Below, piece by piece: positions 17,883 to 26,947 of a DNA stretch of 64,000 nucleotides (position 1 is its first letter; the number at the start of each line of letters is the position of its first letter). Origin of the DNA: Streptomyces sp. NBC_01260 (GTDB lineage Bacteria > Actinomycetota > Actinomycetes > Streptomycetales > Streptomycetaceae); the NCBI RefSeq assembly GCF_036226405.1, contig NZ_CP108464.1, positions 6,758,001-6,822,000 of the forward strand, read 5' to 3'. A program made the position numbers and the translations under genes. The notes beneath the pieces were generated by a model, which saw only the letters and a list, made by a program, of their open reading frames with translations, was not told where the DNA came from and did not search any database.

Positions 17883-17914
17883 TTGGACAAGTAATCATCC
17901 CATGATTCTATGAT
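17883..17914 (+). promoter_or_regulatory. Putative leaderless promoter with operator for the MFS gene
   Basis: TATGAT at 17909-17914 lies six bases before ATG 17921, and TTGGAC at 17883-17888 is a possible -35, though with a 20-base spacer. Inside the spacer is ATCAT-CCC-ATGAT (17894-17906), a perfect inverted repeat, and ATGAT recurs at 17910-17914. A FadR-type dimer bound here would cover the promoter. The stretch is strikingly AT-rich for this genome. Confidence 0.55.
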
Positions 17915-17920
17915 GACTCC

Positions 17921-19207
17921 ATGCGTGACGACGAAACCCCTCCCCAGACCCCGACCGGGACGCTGAGTCCCGCCATCCCGGCGGCCCCCCGTACCGACGC
18001 ACCCGCCTCGCCGGCCGGCCCCGCGCCGTGGCTGCTCCGCCTGGTCGTCGTCGGGCTCGTCCTCGCCGCACTCAACCTCCGCCCGGCCATCACCAGCCTC
18101 GGCGCCCTCCTCGAAGAGGTCCGCGACGGGCTGCACATGAGCGGGACCGTCGCGGGGGTCCTCACCTCCGTACCGCCCCTCTGCTTCGCGGTCTTCGGCA
18201 TCATGGCGCCGCGCCTGGCCCGCCGCTTCGGCCCCGGCGCGGTGGTCTGCGCGGGCATGGTCGCCATCACCGCGGGGCTGGTGATCAGGCCCCTCATCGG
18301 CGGCACGGCCGGCTTCCTCGCCGCGAGCGCGCTCGCCCTGATGGGCATCGCCGTGAGCAATGTCCTGATGCCGGTGATCGTCAAGCGCTGGTTCCCGGAC
18401 CGGGTCGGCTCCATGACCGGCCTCTACTCCATGGCCCTGGCCCTCGGCACCTCGTTGGCCGCCGCCGTGACCGTCCCCATGACCGAGGCGATGGGCGGCA
18501 GTTGGAAGGCCGGCCTCGGCATCTGGGCCGTGCTCGCCGCCGCCGCGATCCTGCCCTGGATCCCGCTGGTACGGGACCGGAGCGGCGCCCCCGGACAGCC
18601 CGCCGCCCACCAGGCGCAGGCCCCGGCGCTCAGGATCACCCGCAGCCGTACCGCCTGGGCCCTCGCGTGCTTCTTCGGCCTCCAGGCCACCGCCGCGTAC
18701 ATCACCATGGGATGGATGCCGCAGATCTTCCGCGACGCCGGGGTCTCGGCCGGTACCGCGGGCGTCCTGCTCGCCGTCACCATGGCGATGGGCGTCCCGC
18801 TCGCCTTCGTCATCCCCCGGGTCGCCGCCCGGATGCGGAACCAGGGGCCGATCGTCGTCCTCCTCGGCGCCTGCGGCCTCATCGGCTACGCGGGCCTCTA
18901 CCTCGCCCCGTCCGGCGGGGCCTGGGCCTGGGCGGTGCTCCTGGGCATCTCGAACTGCGCCTTCCCGCTCGCCCTCACGATGATCGGCATGCGTTCGCAC
19001 AGCGGCGCCGGAGTGGTCCGGCTGTCCGCGTTCGCCCAGTCCTGCGGCTATCTCATCTCGATCCCCGGGCCGCTCCTGGTCGGCGTGCTCTACCAGCACA
19101 GCGGCGGCTGGGGGCTGCCGATCGGTCTGATGGCGGCCCTGATGGTGCCGCAGATGGCGGCCGGCATCCTGGCCGGCCGGGACCGGACGATCGAGGACGA
19201 ATGCTGA
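17921..19207 (+). CDS. CynX/NimT family MFS transporter
   Basis: A 428-residue major facilitator with about 12 membrane helices. The CynX-type signature NLRPAITSLGALLEEV is at the first helix. The loop 2-3 motif is MAPRLARRFG, and ITRSRTAWALACFFGLQATAAY opens the second half. The family includes the cyanate transporter CynX and 2-nitroimidazole transporter; substrates are mostly unknown. It is divergent from a FadR-type regulator, which probably controls it, and it is followed by a 39-codon gene that often accompanies this transporter. It has no Shine-Dalgarno sequence. Confidence 0.88.
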   Translation: MRDDETPPQTPTGTLSPAIPAAPRTDAPASPAGPAPWLLRLVVVGLVLAALNLRPAITSLGALLEEVRDGLHMSGTVAGVLTSVPPLCFAVFGIMAPRLARRFGPGAVVCAGMVAITAGLVIRPLIGGTAGFLAASALALMGIAVSNVLMPVIVKRWFPDRVGSMTGLYSMALALGTSLAAAVTVPMTEAMGGSWKAGLGIWAVLAAAAILPWIPLVRDRSGAPGQPAAHQAQAPALRITRSRTAWALACFFGLQATAAYITMGWMPQIFRDAGVSAGTAGVLLAVTMAMGVPLAFVIPRVAARMRNQGPIVVLLGACGLIGYAGLYLAPSGGAWAWAVLLGISNCAFPLALTMIGMRSHSGAGVVRLSAFAQSCGYLISIPGPLLVGVLYQHSGGWGLPIGLMAALMVPQMAAGILAGRDRTIEDEC

Positions 19208-19224
19208 GATGCGAGACTGGGGCC

Positions 19225-19344
19225 ATGTCTCCTGTGCTCGACCCGAATCCCCAGAACGGCCAGAAGAAGCTCCTGCTCGTCTTCGGGGCGATGGTGCTGA
19301 TCTCGATCGTCATCGCCGTCATCGCCACCCTCGCCTCTCCGTAA
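19225..19344 (+). CDS. Small single-helix protein associated with the MFS transporter
   Basis: 39 residues. The soluble start SPVLDPNPQNGQKK is followed by one membrane helix (LLLVFGAMVLISIVIAVIATL). It matches the small family that NCBI calls 'SGM_5486 family transporter-associated protein' (name from memory), typically found right after a CynX-like gene. The gene starts 17 bases after the transporter stop. A role in stabilising the transporter is inferred from position only. Confidence 0.75.
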   Translation: MSPVLDPNPQNGQKKLLLVFGAMVLISIVIAVIATLASP

Positions 19345-19365
19345 CCGCCCGGGCTCACCGGGGGC

Positions 19366-19389
19366 GATGGTGGGGCTGGCCCCACCATC
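19366..19389. terminator. Terminator hairpin after the MFS operon
   Basis: GATGGTGGGGC, two bases, GCCCCACCATC: perfect 11-bp stem 21 bases after the small gene. Confidence 0.75.
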
Positions 19390-19496
19390 CCCTAGGGGGC
19401 CAGGGTCAGGGTGAACTGGGTGGGTCACCGGATGGGCCGGACATCCCCGCATCCGTAGGTTTCAGGTATCAGACCTGATGACCCACGGAGGCGGAC

Positions 19497-19703
19497 ATGT
19501 CGGCCCGTACACATACCCGGTCCACCCGCCCCGATGCGCGCGGTGTCGAGATCCGGCTGCCGTGGTGGGCCGTGGCGCTGCCCGCCGTCGCCTTCGGCGC
19601 GCTTCTGCTGCTGATCGCCGGACCGGGGCAGGCGCACGCGGCCACGGACGATCCGGCGCTGGGCCAGTTGCTTGAGCGAATCGTGGACCTGCTCACCCGC
19701 TGA
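19497..19703 (+). CDS. Small membrane-anchored or secreted protein, unknown function
   Basis: 68 residues. One hydrophobic segment (WWAVALPAVAFGALLLLIAG) ends in a possible signal peptidase site (AHAATDD), leaving a mature peptide of about 20 residues (LGQLLERIVDLLTR) that would form an amphipathic helix. ATG 19497 has GGAGGCGG upstream, a clear ribosome binding site. I do not recognise a family. Confidence 0.65.
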   Translation: MSARTHTRSTRPDARGVEIRLPWWAVALPAVAFGALLLLIAGPGQAHAATDDPALGQLLERIVDLLTR

Positions 19704-19777
19704 CGGCCGTGGGCCGTGGCTGGGGAGCCCTCCAACACCCTGCGCCAGGTGGCACATTTCGTGCGAAGCTGAGGTGT

Positions 19778-20296
19778 ATGAGCGTCGATACACCTCGCAG
19801 GATCGTCCTTCTCAGGCATGCAAAGGCGGAATGGTCGCAGGACTCCGACCACGAGCGGCCCCTCGCGGAGCGCGGCCGCATGGACGCCCCCATGGCAGGC
19901 CGCAAACTCGTCGATTCCGGGATCGTCTTCGATCTGGCCCTCTGCTCCACCGCCGCCAGGACGCGCGAGACATGGAAGCTGGCCGTGCACGAGATGCCGG
20001 AGCGCCCCAGGACCGTGTACGAGGAGCGGCTGTACGAGGCCTCGCTCGGCGAGCTGATCGCCCTGGTCAACGAGACCCCCGACGAGGTCCGCAACCTGCT
20101 GGTGATCGCCCACAACCCGGGTATGCACGCGCTCGCCGACGCCCTCTCGGGCGCGGCGGAGGGCGACGCCCTGGCCCGGATGACCCGCGGCGGCTTCCCG
20201 ACCGCGGCGTTCGCCGTGGTGGAGTTCTCCGGTACCTGGAAGGGCGTGGAGCACGGCATCGGCAAGCTCACCGAGTACTGGACTCCGAACGACTGA
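19778..20296 (+). CDS. Histidine phosphatase family protein (SixA-like)
   Basis: 172 residues. The catalytic motif LLRHAKAEW (His14) is at the start, and the second catalytic His is in VIAHNPGM. The length and the RHA-K form match SixA, which in E. coli removes phosphate from phosphohistidine, as on the phosphotransferase protein NPr. The physiological substrate here is unknown. ATG 19778 has GAGG upstream. It is a single gene converging with serB. Confidence 0.88.
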   Translation: MSVDTPRRIVLLRHAKAEWSQDSDHERPLAERGRMDAPMAGRKLVDSGIVFDLALCSTAARTRETWKLAVHEMPERPRTVYEERLYEASLGELIALVNETPDEVRNLLVIAHNPGMHALADALSGAAEGDALARMTRGGFPTAAFAVVEFSGTWKGVEHGIGKLTEYWTPND

Positions 20297-20365
20297 CGAC
20301 GACCGGCCCCGCCGGTCCATGAGCCCGCCGGCTCACGAAGAGGGCCCCGGAGGCCGGCCCGGGTC

Positions 20366-21622
20366 CTATTCGACGAGACCGTCGGCGGCCTCGACCTCCT
20401 CGCGGGTGATGCCCAGCAGATAGAGCACGGTGTCCAGGAACGGCACGTTCACCGCCGTGTGCGCGGCCCTGCGGACCACGGGCTTGGCGTTGAAGGCGAC
20501 GCCGAGTCCCGCGGTGTTCAGCATGTCCAGGTCGTTCGCCCCGTCACCGATCGCCACGGTCTGCGCCAGCGGCACCCCGGCCTCCGCGGCGAAGCTGCGC
20601 AGCAGCCGGGCCTTGCCGGCCCGGTCGACGATGTCCCCGGTCACCCGGCCGGTGAGCTTCCCGTCGATGACCTCCAGAGTGTTGGCAGAGGCGAAGTCGA
20701 GCCCCAGCCGCTCCTTGAGGTCGTCCGTCACCTGGGTGAACCCACCGGAGACGACGCCTACTTGGTAGCCCAGCCGCTTCAGCGTACGGATCAGGGTGCG
20801 GGCGCCCGGTGTCAGCCGCACCTCGGCGCGCACCTTCTCCACCACCGACACGTCGAGGCCCGCCAGCAGCGCCACCCGTGCGTGCAGCGACTGCTCGAAG
20901 TCGAGTTCGCCGCGCATCGCCTGCTCGGTGACCGCGGCGACCTCGGCCTCGCAGCCGGCATGGGCCGCGAAGAGCTCGATGACCTCGTCCTGGATGAGCG
21001 TCGAGTCGACGTCCATCACGACGAGCCGCTGCGCGCGGCGGCTCAGCCCGGCCGAGACCACGGCGACGTCGACGCCGATCCCGGCGGCCTCGGTGGCCAG
21101 CGCGGTCCGCAGTTCCTCGGTCCCGGTGCCGGACACCGCGAACTCGACGGCGGTGACCGGATACTTCGCCAGCCGGAAGATCCGGTCGATGTTCCCGCCG
21201 GTCGAGGTGATTCTGGCCGCTATGGCGGCGGTCGACTCCGCGGTCAGCGGGTGCCCGAGCACCGTCACATGGGAGCGGCCGTCGCCACGGGGCCGGTTGT
21301 CGCCCGTGCCGGAGATGATCTCGGCCTGCAGCTTCAGCGACTCGGCCCAGCTGTGCACGGTGGCCCGCAGGTCACCCTCGGTGGTCCCGCCCGCGACGGG
21401 GGCGGTGACCAGCGCGCACAGGACGATGCGGCCACGGGTGACGACCTGCTCGATGTCGACGACATCGACCGAGTAGGCGGCGAGGGTGTCGAACAGCCCG
21501 GCGGTGATACCGGGACGGTCCTTCCCGAAGATCTTCACGAGAAGGGTCGGTGCGTCGATGCCCTGACGTGACTCAGGGGACTCAGGAGACGGCGAGGACT
21601 GAGGGGGCTGAGATGCGCTCAT
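20366..21622 (-). CDS. serB: Phosphoserine phosphatase
   Basis: 418 residues. Two ACT-like regions come first (about 25-100 and 115-190), then a HAD domain with the nucleophile motif DVDST (Asp204, Asp206), LTPGARTLIRTLKRLGYQVG, VVSGGFTQV and the metal-binding GDGANDLDM. The enzyme makes L-serine from phosphoserine. The ACT tandem suggests amino acid feedback, as in mycobacterial SerB2. ATG 21622 has GGTGGGGA upstream. It is a single gene divergent from the FHA-ABC gene. Confidence 0.95.
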   Translation of the reverse strand: MSASQPPQSSPSPESPESRQGIDAPTLLVKIFGKDRPGITAGLFDTLAAYSVDVVDIEQVVTRGRIVLCALVTAPVAGGTTEGDLRATVHSWAESLKLQAEIISGTGDNRPRGDGRSHVTVLGHPLTAESTAAIAARITSTGGNIDRIFRLAKYPVTAVEFAVSGTGTEELRTALATEAAGIGVDVAVVSAGLSRRAQRLVVMDVDSTLIQDEVIELFAAHAGCEAEVAAVTEQAMRGELDFEQSLHARVALLAGLDVSVVEKVRAEVRLTPGARTLIRTLKRLGYQVGVVSGGFTQVTDDLKERLGLDFASANTLEVIDGKLTGRVTGDIVDRAGKARLLRSFAAEAGVPLAQTVAIGDGANDLDMLNTAGLGVAFNAKPVVRRAAHTAVNVPFLDTVLYLLGITREEVEAADGLVE

Positions 21623-21908
21623 GGTGTCCCCACCGTATCGGTCCACGACGCGCCCCCGACGGCCCGTCCCGAGGGCCGGACAGCCCGCCCCGGTACCCCC
21701 AACCACATGATTCGGCATGATCCGCAATCGTTCATGGCCAGTTGTGTCGGTAGATGACCGCCTCTTGGATTCAATGCCGTAACAGTGCAGGTCTCGGCAG
21801 GGTCAAACCCCCGCCCGGCTTTCGTATCGGGGACTGCTCCTGGAATAGTTCGCCACGATGTTCAGCATCCCTAGACTCCCTGCGACGGGGGTAATCGGGG
21901 GACAACTA

Positions 21909-24482
21909 GTGGGGCGCGGAGTGCCGGAACTCGTACTGGAATTGAATGGAAGGACCTGGACGCTCGATCCGTCCAGGTCGTACACCCTCGGACGCGATCC
22001 GCAGGGCGACATGACGATCGATGACGCCAGGGTGTCGTGGCGGCACGCCACGATCAGCTGGAGCGGCCGGGGTTGGTTCATCGAGGACCACGGCAGCACC
22101 AACGGCACGTATGTGCAGGGCCGGCGAATCCAGCAGATGGAGATCGGGCCCGGCTCCACGGTGAACCTGGGCAATGCCACCGACGGGCCGCGGCTGAGTC
22201 TCAGCGGTGCCGCGGCCGGCGCCGATGTGTACAGCGGGCAGGCCGCCGCGGGAGCCCAGGCCCCCGCCCAGCAGCCGCAACAGACCCCGCCGCAGCAGCC
22301 GCAGCAGGGCGGACCCGGCTGGCAGGGACAGCAGCAGAATCCCGGCCGGCAGCCGCAGGCCTGGCAGCAGGCCCCCCAGGTACAGCAGCCCCATGTCCCG
22401 CAGCAGGGCATGGCGAACACCCCCGGGAGCGGCGGGGCCGGCGGCGCGGCGGGGGCGCCACCGGTCTACGGCGACCGCAGCCCGACCACGTTCCACCAGG
22501 TGGCTCTCGGCCGGGTGATGCGCATCGGCCGTGCGCTGGAGAACGAGCTGGTCGTCGCCGACCTCCAGGTCTCGCGCAACCACGCCGAGTTCCACGCGGC
22601 GCCCGACGGCCGCTTCGAGATCCGTGACCTCGGATCGCACAACGGCACGTACGTCAACGGCCAGCCGCTCTCGAAGTCCGGCTCCGCGCTCATCGGCGCG
22701 AACGACATCGTCGGTGTCGGCCACTCGACGTTCCGCCTGGTCGGCGACCGGCTCGAGGAATTCGTCGACACGGGCGAGGTCTCCTTCGCCGCCCGCCACC
22801 TCACGGTCACGGTCGACGGCGGCAAGCAGATCCTCAAGGACGTCTCGTTCGGCGTCCCGGAGAAGTCGCTGATCGGCGTCATCGGCCCGTCCGGCTCCGG
22901 AAAGTCCACCCTGCTCAAGGCGCTCACCGGCTACCGGCCCGCCAACCAGGGCGAGGTCCTCTACGACAACCGGAACCTCTACAAGCAGTTCGCCGAGCTG
23001 CGCCAGCGCATCGGCCTGGTTCCGCAGGACGACATCCTGCACAAGGAACTCACGGTCACCAAGGCCCTGAAGTACGCGGCCAAGCTCCGCTTCCCCGCGG
23101 ACACCACCGAGGCCGAGCGCCAGTCCCGGATCCTGGAAGTCCTCGCCGAGCTCAAGCTCGACATCCACAAGGACAAGAAGGTCACCTCGCTCTCCGGCGG
23201 CCAGCGCAAGCGCGTCTCGGTGGCCCTGGAGCTGCTCACCAAGCCCTCGCTGATCTTCCTGGACGAGCCGACCTCCGGCCTCGACCCGGGCATGGACCGC
23301 GATGTCATGCAGCTGCTGCGCGGTCTGGCCGACGACGGCCGTACGGTCCTCGTCGTCACGCACTCGGTCGCCGAGCTGGCCATCTGCGACAAGCTCCTGG
23401 TGATGGCGCCCGGCGGTGCCGTCGCCTACTTCGGCCCGCCGGAGGAAGCGCTCAACTTCTTCGGCTACACCACCTGGGCCGACGTCTTCTCCGCGTTCGA
23501 GAACTACCGCGACTACGACTGGGCGGGCCGCTGGCGCGGTTCGCAGCACTACCAGATGTACGCCGCGGACATCGACGCCGTCGCCGCGCAGTCCGTACAC
23601 ATGCCGCCGCCGCAGCAGATGCGTCCGCCGAAGCCGCAGGGCTGGGTGACGCAGCTGTGGACGCTGATGCGCCGCTATCTGTCGGTGATCGCGTCCGACA
23701 AGGGCTTCATGGGCCTGATGGTGATCCTGCCCGCGGTGCTCGGTGTCGTCAGCGTGGTCATTCCGGCCGACTTCGGCCTGGGCCCGCCCAAGCCGCCGTC
23801 CCGGTTCAACAGCGACGCCGGAACGATCATGCTGATCCTGGTGATCGGCATGACCTTCTCCGGTGCGGCCAACTCCGTACGAGAGCTGATCAAGGAACGG
23901 GTGATCTACGAGCGGGAACGGGCCACCGGCCTCTCCCGCTCCGCCTACCTGATGTCCAAGGTGATCGTTCTCGGCCTGATCACGGCCGTCCAGGGCGTCA
24001 TCATCTGCGGTATCGGCTTCGCCACCCGTGATCTGCCGGCGGAGGGCCTGGTCATGCCGCCGGCCGTCGAGCTCTGCGTGACGATCATCGCGCTGGGCTT
24101 CACCTCGATGATGTTCGGCCTGGTGATCTCCTCGCTGGTGAAGACCTCCGAGAAGACCATGCCGCTGCTGGTCATGTTCGCGATCGTCCAGGTCGTCTTC
24201 ACCGGCATCCTCTTCCAGATCTACGGATCGCCTGGCCTGGAGCAGTTCGCCTGGCTGATGCCGTCGCGCTGGGCCGTCGCTGCCGCGGGCTCGACACTCG
24301 ACCTCGCCCACCTGATGCCGCCGTGGGACCGGAACAACCCCACGGACCTGGACCCGCTGTGGGAGCACACGGCCGGCCAGTGGGGGATCAACATCGCGGT
24401 GCTGCTGTTCCTCGGTGTCATCTGCGGGTTCGCGGTCGCGCGACTGCTGCGCCGCCACGAGCCCGAGGTGATGCGCAAGTAG
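21909..24482 (+). CDS. Double-FHA ABC transporter (ATPase and permease fused)
   Basis: About 857 residues in one chain: FHA domain 1 (10-95; GRDPQGD and DHGSTNGTY), a Gln/Pro-rich linker (100-187), FHA domain 2 (195-275; GSHNGTYVNG), an ABC ATPase (Walker A GPSGSGKST near 328, signature LSGGQRKRV near 429, Walker B LIFLDEPTSG) and an ABC-2 permease (about 584-857, six helices). The layout is that of Rv1747 of M. tuberculosis, an exporter gated by Ser/Thr kinase phosphorylation. The substrate is unknown. GTG 21909 has GGGGGA upstream. ATG 21858, six bases after TAGTTC, is an alternative. Confidence 0.92.
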   Translation: MGRGVPELVLELNGRTWTLDPSRSYTLGRDPQGDMTIDDARVSWRHATISWSGRGWFIEDHGSTNGTYVQGRRIQQMEIGPGSTVNLGNATDGPRLSLSGAAAGADVYSGQAAAGAQAPAQQPQQTPPQQPQQGGPGWQGQQQNPGRQPQAWQQAPQVQQPHVPQQGMANTPGSGGAGGAAGAPPVYGDRSPTTFHQVALGRVMRIGRALENELVVADLQVSRNHAEFHAAPDGRFEIRDLGSHNGTYVNGQPLSKSGSALIGANDIVGVGHSTFRLVGDRLEEFVDTGEVSFAARHLTVTVDGGKQILKDVSFGVPEKSLIGVIGPSGSGKSTLLKALTGYRPANQGEVLYDNRNLYKQFAELRQRIGLVPQDDILHKELTVTKALKYAAKLRFPADTTEAERQSRILEVLAELKLDIHKDKKVTSLSGGQRKRVSVALELLTKPSLIFLDEPTSGLDPGMDRDVMQLLRGLADDGRTVLVVTHSVAELAICDKLLVMAPGGAVAYFGPPEEALNFFGYTTWADVFSAFENYRDYDWAGRWRGSQHYQMYAADIDAVAAQSVHMPPPQQMRPPKPQGWVTQLWTLMRRYLSVIASDKGFMGLMVILPAVLGVVSVVIPADFGLGPPKPPSRFNSDAGTIMLILVIGMTFSGAANSVRELIKERVIYERERATGLSRSAYLMSKVIVLGLITAVQGVIICGIGFATRDLPAEGLVMPPAVELCVTIIALGFTSMMFGLVISSLVKTSEKTMPLLVMFAIVQVVFTGILFQIYGSPGLEQFAWLMPSRWAVAAAGSTLDLAHLMPPWDRNNPTDLDPLWEHTAGQWGINIAVLLFLGVICGFAVARLLRRHEPEVMRK

Positions 24483-24507
24483 CCGCCTCGCGGCTGCGCA
24501 CCGTACG

Positions 24508-24552
24508 ACGCCGAAGGGCGGCACCCCCGCACGGGGTGCCGCCCTTCGGCGT
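24508..24552. terminator. Bidirectional terminator
   Basis: Perfect 20-bp stem (ACGCCGAAGGGCGGCACCCC) with a five-base loop between convergent genes. Confidence 0.85.
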
Positions 24553-24577
24553 TGCGCCACGGCGTACCGGAGTGGAC

Positions 24578-25294
24578 TCAGTACGCGCTGTTGACGTTGT
24601 CGATCGAGCCGTACTTGTCGGCGGCGTAGTTGGCCGACGCGGTGATGTTGGCGACCGGGTCGTACTGGCTGTGGGGGGTACCGCTGACGTGGTAGGCGTC
24701 GAAGGTCGGCTTGATGATCTGGAGCAGGCCGATCGACGGGACACCGTTGACCGCGTTGACATCCCAGTCGTTCAAGGCGTTCGGGTTGCCGCTGGACTCG
24801 CGGATGATGTTGCGGTGCAGGCCGTCGTAGGTGCCCGGGATGCCCTTGGCCTTCATGATGGACAGGGATTCCTTGATCCAGCCGTCCAGGTTGTTCGAGA
24901 AGACCGGGGTACGGGACTCGGAACGGCTGGCCGCCTGCGTGTCGCGCTTGGCCGCGGCCTTCTTGGCCTTCGCCCTGGAGACGGCCTCGGCCTTCTCCTT
25001 CACGGCTGCGGCCTTCTTGGCCTTCGCGGCGTCGGAGGCCTTGATCAGCTGCTCGGCGGTGGAGTGCTGCTCGATGACGCTGGCCTGGATGGTCTTGGCC
25101 TGCGGGGCGCCGGCGGCGGACGCGAAGACGACGGGTTCGGTGGAGATGGCCTGTGGCTCGGTCTCGGCCTCGGCGTTACCGGGCACCAACGACAACGAGA
25201 GCGCAGCGGCGGCGACGGCGGATATACCCGCGACGGAGAGCTTCTGGGTCTTGTTCAGGCGACGGAGACGGCCGGGAATGCTGGACACGGACAT
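24578..25294 (-). CDS. Secreted transglycosylase SLT domain protein
   Basis: 238 residues. A signal peptide spans about 1-45 (twin basic start GRLRRLNKTQK, core VAGISAVAAAALSLSLVPG). A Lys/Ala-rich, probably coiled, stalk (95-145) follows, then a C-terminal lysozyme-like domain with the catalytic Glu in IIRESSGNPNALN and GLLQIIKPTF. Such enzymes cut peptidoglycan between MurNAc and GlcNAc. It is likely used in cell wall remodelling during growth or germination. ATG 25294 has AGAGG upstream, and its own promoter is visible about 80 bases upstream. Confidence 0.9.
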   Translation of the reverse strand: MSVSSIPGRLRRLNKTQKLSVAGISAVAAAALSLSLVPGNAEAETEPQAISTEPVVFASAAGAPQAKTIQASVIEQHSTAEQLIKASDAAKAKKAAAVKEKAEAVSRAKAKKAAAKRDTQAASRSESRTPVFSNNLDGWIKESLSIMKAKGIPGTYDGLHRNIIRESSGNPNALNDWDVNAVNGVPSIGLLQIIKPTFDAYHVSGTPHSQYDPVANITASANYAADKYGSIDNVNSAY

Positions 25295-25378
25295 ACAGGT
25301 ACCTCTTCGAATCGCTGGGGTCCTCACGGAGGACGAAGACGGGAGGCGGCTTCGCATCTCCGTCGGGGACGAGTGCAA

Positions 25379-25407
25379 TTCTTAGCGACCGCAAAATCGT
25401 GTGGCAA
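25379..25407 (-). promoter_or_regulatory. Promoter of the transglycosylase gene
   Basis: On the minus strand TTGCCA, a 17-base spacer and TAAGAA; a housekeeping-type promoter with a 5' leader of about 75-80 bases. Confidence 0.5.
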
Positions 25408-25786
25408 AGGTGTGACGTACGAAGCCGGGTAGTGGGCCGGTACCTCGGTCGCACGGGGCGGCCCGCACTCAGGAACGCCCTTATCGCCCTTATTTGTCCA
25501 CTAGGTGACTTCGTAAGTGACGTGGGTCCTATGCGCGGCCTCACATCGGCCGGGTGTCAGTCTCACCAACCGTTGCGTCAGCAATGCGGAGCGTGATGTT
25601 TCGGTTCCTTTGGTGGCTCGGGGCGGCCCTGACTCGCCTCCCGGGGCCGGCCCGGTGACGCCGGGCCGGCACCCCATCCCGTTCCGCACCCGGCATGACG
25701 CGAACGAGAGGATCTGGAGAGGACCTAGTCCCTGCGCCCTAATCGGGGGCCGTCCACAGGCCGATACGGGTCCTGCGGCCCGCCGG
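25408..25786. other. Non-coding region between divergent transglycosylase and kinase genes
   Basis: About 380 bases. It includes relatively AT-rich stretches (around 25480-25530) with CCTTATCGCCCTTATTTG, a short tandem repeat of CCCTTAT. I see no gene and no tRNA. It most likely holds control sites for the transglycosylase gene. The leader of that gene is too short for a ydaO c-di-AMP riboswitch if the promoter at 25379-25407 is correct. Confidence 0.4.
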
Positions 25787-25798
25787 TACGGTGAGGCC

Positions 25799-26947
25799 AT
25801 GACCCATCGCCCACCGTCGGGCGGCCTCGCAGCAGTGAGCGCCGCGCTGCTCGCCATGAGCCGGCACCTGGAAATGCGGGACGTCCTCAAGACGATCGTC
25901 GCGTCGGCCCGCGAGCTGCTCGACGCCGAGTACGCGGCGCTCGGGGTCCCCGACGACCACGGCGGCTTCGCCCAGTTCGTCGTCGACGGCGTCAGCGACG
26001 AACAGTGGAAGGCCATCGGCCCGCTTCCCCGCCAGCACGGCATCCTCGCCGCGATGCTGCACGAGGCGAAGCCCGAGCGGCTGGCCGACGTCCGCAAGGA
26101 TCCGCGCTTCGAGGGCTGGCCCGCCGCCCACCCCGACATGTCCGACTTCCTCGGCCTGCCCATCAGGGACGGCGACGAGACCATCGGCGCCCTCTTCCTC
26201 GCCAACAAGCGCTGCGCGAAGCCCGAGGGCAGCTGCGGATTCACCGCCGAGGACGAGGAACTGCTGGCGATCCTCGCCCAGCACGCGGCGATCGCCCTCA
26301 CCAACGCCCGGCTGTACGAGCGCAGCCGCGAGCTCACCATCGCCGAGGAGCGCTCCCGCCTCGCCCACGAGCTGCACGACGCGGTCAGCCAGAAACTGTT
26401 CTCCCTGCGGCTCACCGCCCAGGCCGCCGCCACCCTGGTCGACCGCGATCCGGCCCGGGCCAAGGGCGAGCTCCAGCAGGTCGCCGCCCTGGCGGCGGAG
26501 GCGGTGGACGAGCTGCGGGCGGCCGTCGTCGAACTGCGCCCCGCCGCGCTCGACGAGGACGGCCTGATCGCCACCCTCCGTACCCAGATCCAGGTCCTGG
26601 ACCGCGCCCACACAGCCCGGGTCACCTTCGAGAGCCTGGGTGTGCGGGCGCTGCCCGCCGCCCAGGAGGAGGCGCTGCTCCGGGTCTCGCAGGAGGCCCT
26701 GCACAACGCCCTGCGCCACTCGGGGGCCGCTCACGTGGACGTCACCCTCGTCCGCCGCGGCAGCGGCACGGTGCTGCGGATCACCGATGACGGCCAGGGC
26801 TTCGAGCCGGCGGCCACCCGTCAGGCGGGGCGGCACCTGGGCCTGGTCTCGATGCGGGACCGCGCGAGCGGTGTCGGCGGCAATCTCACCGTTGAATCGG
26901 CGCCCGGCAAGGGCACCACGATCGAGATGGAGGTACCCGGTGGCTGA
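25799..26947 (+). CDS. GAF-domain sensor histidine kinase (NarL/DevS type)
   Basis: 382 residues, no membrane segment. The GAF domain (about 30-170) precedes a HisKA_3 dimerisation domain with the phosphorylated His in LAHELHDAVSQKLF. The ATPase domain has ALHNALRHS (N box) and DDGQGFEP (G box). It probably senses a cytoplasmic ligand or redox state; GAF kinases such as DevS bind haem, but nothing here proves a cofactor. TACGGT lies six bases before ATG 25799, suggesting a leaderless transcript, though GGTGAGG could also serve as a weak ribosome site. It overlaps the response regulator gene by eight bases. Confidence 0.92.
   Translation: MTHRPPSGGLAAVSAALLAMSRHLEMRDVLKTIVASARELLDAEYAALGVPDDHGGFAQFVVDGVSDEQWKAIGPLPRQHGILAAMLHEAKPERLADVRKDPRFEGWPAAHPDMSDFLGLPIRDGDETIGALFLANKRCAKPEGSCGFTAEDEELLAILAQHAAIALTNARLYERSRELTIAEERSRLAHELHDAVSQKLFSLRLTAQAAATLVDRDPARAKGELQQVAALAAEAVDELRAAVVELRPAALDEDGLIATLRTQIQVLDRAHTARVTFESLGVRALPAAQEEALLRVSQEALHNALRHSGAAHVDVTLVRRGSGTVLRITDDGQGFEPAATRQAGRHLGLVSMRDRASGVGGNLTVESAPGKGTTIEMEVPGG

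Noticed and set aside
21906..24560. 884-codon minus-strand ORF opposite the FHA-ABC gene
   Set aside because: Antisense shadow; no recognisable domain and it crosses a strong terminator.
25295..25378. ydaO (c-di-AMP) riboswitch before the transglycosylase gene
   Set aside because: Such switches precede cell wall hydrolases in Streptomyces, but the leader seems to be under 85 bases and I cannot match the conserved core.
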